NCBI GenBank assembly: GCA_040758255.1
Contig: JBFLVX010000081.1
Location: 1 to 10,629 of the forward strand
DNA length: 10,629 nucleotides
From: JACRPZ01 sp040758255
GTDB lineage: Bacteria > Nitrospirota > Thermodesulfovibrionia > UBA6902
Reading direction: 5' to 3'
Below the pieces are notes generated by a model, which saw only the letters and a list, made by a program, of their open reading frames with translations, did not search any database and had not been told where the DNA came from. Both the position numbers and the translations under genes were made by a program. Of this stretch, positions 5,496 through 10,629 are shown in pieces. Every line of letters starts with the position of its first letter. Within the stretch, counting starts at the first letter, position 1.

Positions 5496-7388
5496 TCATC
5501 CCTTAAAAAGAAGCTTCCTCACATCACCGACCCTCATCGTTATCCTGTTGCTGTCAAGATACTCAAGAAACGGAAGCGCGTATTTCCTTGATGTGTTAAG
5601 TATGTCGCGGAACTCGCCAACGGTCATATCCGCTTTTTTAGCGTAAAACCCTTTCAGCTTTTCCATTATCTTTGAATGGTTCGCATTTGAAATATATATA
5701 GAGTCCTTTATCCTTACGAGTATTCCTTCCTTTGCCATAATCTTCAGTAACTCGCTCACCTCTTTTTTATCAACCTTGACCAATGCGGCAAGTTCTTCAT
5801 CTGTAGGAGGCTGGAATTCAGCGGCATCAATCGCCTTAAGTATCTTCTCTCTTGTTTCCTTATTGCCCTCGCTAAGAGAGAGCCTGAATGTGCCTGATCT
5901 TATGATATCTTTATCAACGACAATATCTTTGACCTTGACAAGGAGCCCGTCAAAGAGCCTCTGCTCTATGCCCTGAAAAGATGACCTAAGCTCCTCCTTC
6001 AGCATGCCGGGCTTAAGCGGGTTCTTTGAATGAAAATCTTTGAGAAGCGCAATGATCCCTGCTGAAAAATCAGCAAAAATATCTTTATGTATGAGCCTCT
6101 CTTCGCATACAATTACTTCCCCTTCTTTGACAAGAGCTGCGACGGCTGACTTGATGTCGGGAAGGTCAGCCTTTATCCATCCCTCAAGCTCCTGAGGCGC
6201 GATTCCGTATATACCCTTCTGATGCACCTTTGCCGAGATCTTCTCCGCGAGGCTCCCTTCCCAGAATATATTCTGTCCCTCTATATCTTCCTGCTTCTTC
6301 CTCCGCTTAGGCGATGGGTCAAGCACCTCTCCGCCGCCTATTGTTTGAAGGGGAGAAAACCGCCTGATTATATATCTGTCTCCCGCAACAAGCGCAACGG
6401 GAGTTGGAAACCTGAACTGGCACAATGCGCTCTCGCCCGGCTTGAGCGATTCGCTGCCATATATTATTATCCTGCCTGTAAGCTCTGATGAACCGGTATG
6501 AAAATGTACAAGGCTCCTGTTCTTTAAAAGAGGTATTGCGGAATCCTTAAGCAGTTCCACTCCCGCGTCAATGATATAAGAAGGCTTGATCTTGCCCGGT
6601 GTTGCCAGCACATCGCCTCTATGTATATCATCCTTTGAAACGCCTTGCAGATTCACCGCTACCCTCTGCCCGGCATACGCCCTGTCTATGGCATGGCCGT
6701 GGCTCTGAAGACCCCGGACTTTTGTCATCACTCCAGCCGGAAGTATCTCCACAGCGTCATCTATGCCGATGCTTCCTGAAACAGATGTGCCTGTGACAAC
6801 TGTGCCGAAGCCTTTAAGAGTAAAGACCCTGTCAACAGGTAGCCTGAAGATCGCCTTCTCATGCTTCGGTTCAACACCTGAAGCCGCCCCCCTTATCTTC
6901 TCCTTTAAGAGATCAAGATTCTCACCTGTTTTGGAAGAGACCCCGATCATCTCAGCGCCCTCAAGGAATGTCCCCTTAACAAACTCCCTCACCTCTTCAG
7001 TGACAAGGCCGAGCCACTCCTTATCAACAAGGTCTGATTTTGTTATCGCGATGATGCCTTTCTTAACTTTTAGAAGGTTGCAGATGGCTAAGTGCTCACG
7101 GCTCTGCGGCATTATACCTTCATCAGCCGCTATGACCATGAGGACGATATCAATTCCGCCCGCGCCGGCAAGCATATTCTTAATAAGCCGCTCATGCCCC
7201 GGAACATCAATGATGCCTACCTTAAGGCCGTCAGGATATGAGAGGTCAGCAAAGCCGAGGTCAATCGTGATGCCCCTCTCCTTCTCCTCTTTCAGCCTGT
7301 CAGGGTCAGTACCAGTAAGCGCCTTTACAAGCGCGCTCTTGCCGTGGTCAATGTGCCCTGCTGTTCCGAGAATAACGTAACGGTTCAT
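5496..7388 (-). CDS. selB: Selenocysteine-specific elongation factor SelB
   Basis: The protein has 630 residues, near the usual bacterial length. The GTPase domain is complete: G1 GHIDHGKS (11-18), G2 with Thr41 in RGITID, G3 DVPGHE (61-66), G4 TKSD (116-119) and G5 around VSSKTG. Two beta-barrel domains follow (RVFTLKGFGTVVTGT, then GGGEVLDPSP). The C-terminal third contains winged-helix repeats, including KPGMLKEELRSSF and the last WH with TMRVGDVRKLL, which bind the SECIS hairpin of selenoprotein mRNAs. SelB delivers Sec-tRNA(Sec) to UGA codons. It lies in the same orientation as selA and selC. An AT-rich three-gene island separates it from selA, so it probably uses its own promoter. No clear Shine-Dalgarno is visible before ATG 7388. 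Confidence 0.97.
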   Translation of the reverse strand: MNRYVILGTAGHIDHGKSALVKALTGTDPDRLKEEKERGITIDLGFADLSYPDGLKVGIIDVPGHERLIKNMLAGAGGIDIVLMVIAADEGIMPQSREHLAICNLLKVKKGIIAITKSDLVDKEWLGLVTEEVREFVKGTFLEGAEMIGVSSKTGENLDLLKEKIRGAASGVEPKHEKAIFRLPVDRVFTLKGFGTVVTGTSVSGSIGIDDAVEILPAGVMTKVRGLQSHGHAIDRAYAGQRVAVNLQGVSKDDIHRGDVLATPGKIKPSYIIDAGVELLKDSAIPLLKNRSLVHFHTGSSELTGRIIIYGSESLKPGESALCQFRFPTPVALVAGDRYIIRRFSPLQTIGGGEVLDPSPKRRKKQEDIEGQNIFWEGSLAEKISAKVHQKGIYGIAPQELEGWIKADLPDIKSAVAALVKEGEVIVCEERLIHKDIFADFSAGIIALLKDFHSKNPLKPGMLKEELRSSFQGIEQRLFDGLLVKVKDIVVDKDIIRSGTFRLSLSEGNKETREKILKAIDAAEFQPPTDEELAALVKVDKKEVSELLKIMAKEGILVRIKDSIYISNANHSKIMEKLKGFYAKKADMTVGEFRDILNTSRKYALPFLEYLDSNRITMRVGDVRKLLFKG

Positions 7389-7458
7389 AGGTTTAATAAT
7401 AACTCTGTGATTAGTATATAGGTAGAGCCTGAGATTATGTGTTGGTTAAACATTAGCT

Positions 7459-7474
7459 TGAGTAATTTTACTCA
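7459..7474. repeat. Perfect dyad TGAGTAA-TT-TTACTCA upstream of selB
   Basis: This 7+7 bp inverted repeat has a 2-bp spacer, too tight for a full RNA hairpin and therefore more like a protein operator. A minus-strand TATAAT (7484-7479) lies directly upstream of it in the selB direction, so the dyad would sit near a selB start site. The matching -35 is poor (a TTGACG lies 21 bp away). Confidence 0.45.
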
Positions 7475-7478
7475 GGAT

Positions 7479-7484
7479 ATTATA
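7479..7484 (-). promoter_or_regulatory. Possible selB -10 box (TATAAT)
   Basis: A perfect -10 hexamer on the minus strand lies about 90 nt before selB. The -35 at normal spacing is not recognisable, so confidence is low. Confidence 0.3.
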
Positions 7485-7512
7485 AAGATGTAAAGTGTTC
7501 AGATTCGTCAAT

Positions 7513-7541
7513 TTGACAACTATCATGTGACAGGTTATAAA
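7513..7541 (+). promoter_or_regulatory. Promoter of the higA-like gene
   Basis: TTGACA (7513-7518), a 17-bp spacer and TATAAA (7536-7541) make a near-consensus sigma70 promoter. It ends about 28 nt before the ATG at 7570. Confidence 0.7.
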
Positions 7542-7553
7542 ATAATCGATTAT
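7542..7553. promoter_or_regulatory. Candidate HigA operator, palindrome ATAATCGATTAT
   Basis: A perfect 12-bp palindrome abuts the -10 box and covers the expected start of transcription. This is where an XRE-type antitoxin would bind to repress itself. Confidence 0.6.
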
Positions 7554-7569
7554 CATTGAGAGGTGAAAT

Positions 7570-7884
7570 ATGGCGTTAAAAAATAGAGAGATGCGGCAAA
7601 TTCAACCGACCCATCCGGGCGAAATGCTCCGGGAGGATTTCATGCCGGATTACGGACTGACGGCGGCCAGCCTTGCAGAAAAAATAGGAGTATCACGCCA
7701 GTCAGTGAATGAAATCCTTCGCGAACGCAGGGCTGTTACGCCTTCTGTGGCTTTGCGCTTGGCTCATTTATTCGGCAATACCCCTGAATTCTGGCTGAAT
7801 GCCCAGCGTGCCGTTGATATCTGGCTTGCGCAAAAAGAGAATAAAAAGGCTCTGGCAAGGATACATCCGCTGAACGCTGCGTGA
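7570..7884 (+). CDS. higA: HigA/VapI-family antitoxin-type XRE regulator, no HigB beside it
   Basis: The protein has 104 residues. The family opening THPGEMLREDFMPDYGLT (14-31) is followed by a helix-turn-helix (SLAEKIGVSRQSVNEILRE) and the hallmark LRLAHLFGNTPEFWLNAQ (82-100 region), as in HigA/VapI antitoxins. AGAGGTG lies just before the ATG. In a normal higBA pair the HigB toxin gene lies directly upstream, but the 181 nt upstream to selB hold no such ORF, nor does the 28 nt downstream. It is therefore an orphan regulator or the relic of a pair. It converges on the HEPN gene and has its own promoter and palindrome. Its base composition is closer to the selB flank than to the AT-rich pair next to it. 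It may control the neighbouring pair instead (inference). Confidence 0.88.
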   Translation: MALKNREMRQIQPTHPGEMLREDFMPDYGLTAASLAEKIGVSRQSVNEILRERRAVTPSVALRLAHLFGNTPEFWLNAQRAVDIWLAQKENKKALARIHPLNAA

Positions 7885-7912
7885 ACATATACTATCCCAT
7901 TTACATGAAAGG

Positions 7913-8446
7913 TTAAATAATGGTAACTTTTCCCTTTAAAGTTTTTTTGTTTAGATATTTTATTGCTTCTCTAACGGTATTATTTACAAATTCCGCCTTA
8001 GATTTATTTAGTAAATTGAAATTTAAATCTTCTTTGGGATGAGTTAATTTATTCCTTATATCTTCTGAGATTTTAATATTGTTCCATAATTTTGTTTGTT
8101 TAAATTTAGTCGGAGATTCAGATGAAAATCTATTTAAGATAAAAAGCATCTTAGTTGCCGTAGGATAATATTCTCTACCTTCAGCAAATACTCCATTATC
8201 GTTAATTCGTAATTTCATTTCGCTTAAAAAAGCCTTTTCGTGAGGATACAACTTTTTTGCATACTTAGCTATAGAAGTAATATAATTTATATAACCTTCA
8301 AGTGAACACCACGAATTTAATATAACTGAGACTATTAACGCCTCTCTATCAACACCTTGATGATCCTTCTCATTTAGTCTGTCCAAATACCAATCTGCTG
8401 ATTCGCGGAGAACTCTGATATAGTCATACAACTTATTAGACGTCAT
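7913..8446 (-). CDS. HEPN-type putative RNase (Rx4H motif)
   Basis: From ATG 8446 the protein has 177 residues; a TTG at 8470 would add eight. It is mostly helical. An early helix contains SWCSLEGYINYI (with Glu50), typical of HEPN helix 2. Late in the protein EDIRNKLTHPKED holds Arg131-x4-His136, the RNKLTH motif of HEPN RNases. HEPN proteins with this motif are metal-independent RNases common in toxin-antitoxin and defence systems. Its ATG lies just beyond the TGA of the DGQHR gene (TGATATG), so translation is coupled and the two proteins probably act together. The region is very AT-rich, unlike selB, which suggests horizontal transfer. The family assignment rests on the motif and fold pattern only; no specific HEPN subfamily is recognised. 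Confidence 0.78.
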   Translation of the reverse strand: MTSNKLYDYIRVLRESADWYLDRLNEKDHQGVDREALIVSVILNSWCSLEGYINYITSIAKYAKKLYPHEKAFLSEMKLRINDNGVFAEGREYYPTATKMLFILNRFSSESPTKFKQTKLWNNIKISEDIRNKLTHPKEDLNFNLLNKSKAEFVNNTVREAIKYLNKKTLKGKVTII

Positions 8447-8447
8447 A

Positions 8448-9758
8448 TCACTTAAATTTGTCCCCTTCAATTCTCATTTTATTACCATGATAAAATCTTA
8501 CGGCACGCTCCAGTAATGACTTATCGATATTACTTTTACTTTCTTCTTTTGAATATTCTAAGAAAATCATAACTAATCGTCCTCTTTCCTTAGCATCAGT
8601 CCTCGTTCCAATACCTCGGTAAGTTGCCTGATCTGTCCCTTTTAGTTTAAAGTCAGCCATCTCTATTGCATTAAGAGGGTCTTGTTTATTTGATTTATTG
8701 GGCAGATCATAAAATTTATTCAAACGTTCAGTATATTTTTGTAATAGCCCACACGTAAAAGCCCATGACGACACAACAGCAAGTGCAACCGCTTTCATTT
8801 TATACGCTTTAACTCTTCTTAATGTATCATTCTTTGATGCGATTTCATATTGCTTATTATGTAATTTAACAAATTTCCTCCCAGCCTCAAGTAAATCTGT
8901 TTCAGCGGTAAAATCATTTACCTTCTTAAATATTTTTAAATATTCCGGATCCATTCCACCAGAATTACATAAGTATGCTTCAGGAGCCTCGTTATCAAAT
9001 TCACCTTTATAATTTTTCCCTTCATAGAAATTTACAATAAAAGTACGCATTAATCTTATAGTTGGCAAATCTTCTTTGGTAGACTTTTTGTCTCCGAAAT
9101 CCTGCCCCGTTTTTAATAATCCAATTTTGTGAGCAAAATTTCTTAATTTATTAGGCGGGTCAAGGCGTTGTTCCTCCATCCGATCCAAGAGATCATCTGC
9201 AATATTTATATTCGTGTTAGATATGCGAGCTATTTCAGCTCTTTGATCTTTGTTTAAATTAAAATAAACTCTTATCCCATGTAGAGTATGTTTCGGTGAG
9301 TTATCTTCTATTGCTTTTGCTCGATGCTGTCCTCCTAATATTTTTAATGGTTTTTCCTCTCTATATTCTTTGTGATATTCAATTACAATATCACTAAATT
9401 GCCGTCCTTTTTCAGCATCATCTTTCATTATTGCAAAGTCTGGATTGTTAGGTTGCAATGTTCTATTAAGTCTGTACTCTTCTTGATATTCTGGGTCAAT
9501 AGTAGCATCGTCATCTTTAAGCTTTATTAATTCTTCTTTTTCTATATGGCATTCGGTATAGAAAACTTTGGTTTTTGAATCAAAAAGAATCAATAGGGGT
9601 CTTTTGATACTTTTTTCGTATGTACCTATTTTATTAATAAAATCTGTAATTATTCCTACTATTTCAACTTGCAGTTTCGGCGCTTCGCTTTGAAGAATAA
9701 AACTATCTTCTGGTTTCGTATCTTCTTTTTGAATAGCAGCCCTTTTTTCTTTTTTCAT
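8448..9758 (-). CDS. DGQHR-type (DndB/ParB-like) protein
   Basis: The protein has 436 residues. LKILGGQHRAKAIED (138-152) carries GGQHR (142-146), the variant of the DGQHR motif found in DndB-like and related ParB-superfamily proteins. The upstream NRTLQPNNPDFAI and the downstream ARISNTNINIADDLLDRMEEQR (split here: NTNIN at 181-185) fit that domain, where a helix after the motif follows a 'not all asked-for residues' N-rich turn. A long helical C-terminal half (240-436) contains a hydrophobic stretch (AVALAVVSSWAFTCGLL) and no catalytic motif I know. Relatives act in DNA-modification defence, such as the Dnd phosphorothioation repressor DndB. No dndA, C, D or E genes are seen here, so it is probably a different system. 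No strong Shine-Dalgarno precedes ATG 9758. It leads the operon with the HEPN gene. Confidence 0.72.
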   Translation of the reverse strand: MKKEKRAAIQKEDTKPEDSFILQSEAPKLQVEIVGIITDFINKIGTYEKSIKRPLLILFDSKTKVFYTECHIEKEELIKLKDDDATIDPEYQEEYRLNRTLQPNNPDFAIMKDDAEKGRQFSDIVIEYHKEYREEKPLKILGGQHRAKAIEDNSPKHTLHGIRVYFNLNKDQRAEIARISNTNINIADDLLDRMEEQRLDPPNKLRNFAHKIGLLKTGQDFGDKKSTKEDLPTIRLMRTFIVNFYEGKNYKGEFDNEAPEAYLCNSGGMDPEYLKIFKKVNDFTAETDLLEAGRKFVKLHNKQYEIASKNDTLRRVKAYKMKAVALAVVSSWAFTCGLLQKYTERLNKFYDLPNKSNKQDPLNAIEMADFKLKGTDQATYRGIGTRTDAKERGRLVMIFLEYSKEESKSNIDKSLLERAVRFYHGNKMRIEGDKFK

Positions 9759-9803
9759 AATAATAGTTCTTAGTTCGTGCAGCCAATTGGATCTATAATG
9801 TTG

Positions 9804-9831
9804 CTCATATCCTGCGCTACACAGTTGTCAA
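9804..9831 (-). promoter_or_regulatory. Candidate promoter of the DGQHR-HEPN pair
   Basis: On the minus strand TTGACA (9831-9826), a 16-bp spacer and TATGAG (9809-9804, 4/6) would start transcription about 40 nt before ATG 9758. It shares TTGACAACT and CAGG with the higA promoter. The rest of the 212-nt gap to selA holds no gene. Confidence 0.4.
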
Positions 9832-9970
9832 ATATATGCCACTTTTAAAATCTTATCCTTCCTCTGCCTTCTATGCTCCGGAGAAGCATCCTTACAACAT
9901 CAAAGCTTATCAAAATTATTAGTTTTTCACTATAGTTAAACAATATTCAATTAACTCTCTGCACCTTTTC

Positions 9971-10629
9971 TTATTCAACCGCCTTAACTACACAAACCAC
10001 AAGCCCTTTTATCTCCCTCTCCTGCACAGTCCTCGCGTCAATGAGGAGCGCATTCTCTTTTATTCTTGCGATCACGGCTGGCTCACCGAGCCTCAGTCTC
10101 TTTTCCAATTCGTTGACTGAGATATTATTCGGTTTGATTGATACTGCAAAGGTTGGAAAATTAATTTCAGGCAAAGAGCCGCCGCCTGCCTGCGATTCAT
10201 CCGGGACAACTGATATATGAGCCTTGCCGGAAATATCTTTCAATGCCCTGAATATCCGCCCTGCCCTCTTTTTTATAACCTCAACAGGTTCTGTCATCAT
10301 CCTGAGTGTCGGTATCTCACTTAGCGCCTTTTCTTCATCAAGATACTGCATGAATGTCGCCTCAAGAGATGCGAGAGTCATCTTGTCTATCCTCAGCGCG
10401 CGAAGCAGGGGGTTCTTCTGTATCTTCTGAATGTACTTCTCTTTGCCTATGATAATGCCTGCCTGAGGCCCTCCGAGGAGCTTGTCCCCGCTGAAGGTGA
10501 CGACATCAACCCCGGTCTTTACGACTTCCTGCACAGTCGGCTCTTCATGCACGCCGAATCTCTTTAGATCAATCATACACCCGCTTCCGAGGTCTGCGAC
10601 AACTGGGATTTTATACTGCTTCCCTATCT
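9971..10629 (-). CDS. selA: L-seryl-tRNA(Sec) selenium transferase SelA (partial, 5' end outside window)
   Basis: The C-terminal 219 or so residues are visible and the frame is open to the window edge; the ATG at 10576 is internal, because IPVVADLGSGCMIDL reads straight through it. VTFSGDKLLGGPQAGII contains the lysine that binds pyridoxal phosphate in SelA (SGDKLLGGPQ). The following IRIDKMTLASLEATF-type helix (here ALRIDKMTLASLEATF) and the C-terminal LPEINFPTFAVSI and RLGEPAVIARI blocks are standard SelA sequence. SelA converts Ser-tRNA(Sec) to Sec-tRNA(Sec) with selenophosphate, using the tRNA encoded at 3195-3293. The stop is followed by no clear terminator, and the DGQHR gene begins 212 nt further on in the same direction, so read-through into the island is possible. 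Confidence 0.96.
   Translation of the reverse strand, partial: IGKQYKIPVVADLGSGCMIDLKRFGVHEEPTVQEVVKTGVDVVTFSGDKLLGGPQAGIIIGKEKYIQKIQKNPLLRALRIDKMTLASLEATFMQYLDEEKALSEIPTLRMMTEPVEVIKKRAGRIFRALKDISGKAHISVVPDESQAGGGSLPEINFPTFAVSIKPNNISVNELEKRLRLGEPAVIARIKENALLIDARTVQEREIKGLVVCVVKAVE

Noticed and set aside
6763..7380. 205-codon plus-strand open frame
   Set aside because: It is the antisense of the SelB GTPase domain, whose motifs are all intact on the minus strand.
7389..7569. A HigB toxin gene upstream of higA
   Set aside because: No reading frame with a HigB pattern exists in this stretch on either strand.
9873..9889. Hairpin ATGCT-N7-AGCAT downstream of selA as a terminator
   Set aside because: The stem is only 5 bp and no U-run follows on the minus strand.
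1..10629. CRISPR array, IS transposase or integrase
   Set aside because: No regularly spaced repeats and no transposase or integrase frame were seen; the island has no recombinase of its own in this window.

Overview
The window looks like a chromosomal segment of an anaerobic or microaerophilic Gram-negative bacterium. It carries a selenocysteine locus (selA 3' end, selB, selC tRNA) with a CorA transporter and an outer-membrane-type protein. Gene content and protein style would fit a Nitrospirota (Thermodesulfovibrionia-like) or Desulfobacterota lineage. This is an inference from style, not from a marker gene.

Left part (1-1461, minus strand): a compact, probably metal- or metalloid-responsive operon. 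In order of transcription it holds an ArsR/SmtB repressor with a C-terminal CxCxC cluster, an unlisted 39-residue peptide ending in a CGCGC cluster, a CopD-like membrane protein, and a zinc-ribbon protein that runs off the window. A TTGACA/TAATAT promoter overlapped by a perfect TATTAG-N6-CTAATA dyad lies upstream. The small peptide has an extraordinarily long Shine-Dalgarno match and a strong hairpin behind it.

Middle (1518-3397): a two-TM hypothetical gene on the plus strand meets, tail to tail, a TfoX-N-like gene. The TfoX-like gene seems to start at a non-canonical ATA overlapping the stop of the methyltransferase upstream of it. The methyltransferase begins only 13 nt after the CCA end of tRNA-Sec (selC, 3195-3293, minus strand).

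3398-7388 (minus strand): selB, corA and a DUF3187-like outer-membrane protein form a tight run that leads toward selC. The selA 3' end is at 9971-10629, so selA, selB and selC share one orientation in about 7.5 kb.

Between selA and selB sits an AT-rich island (about 7500-9830) unlike its flanks. It carries an orphan HigA/VapI-type antitoxin (plus strand), converging on a translationally coupled pair: a DGQHR-type (DndB/ParB-like, GGQHR motif) protein and a HEPN-type protein with an RNKLTH (Rx4H) RNase motif. The higA promoter and the candidate promoter of the pair share an 11-bp core and a further CAGG element, in inverted orientation at the two ends of the island. This DGQHR-HEPN(-HigA) island is the best candidate for an undescribed defence or toxin-antitoxin-like system here.
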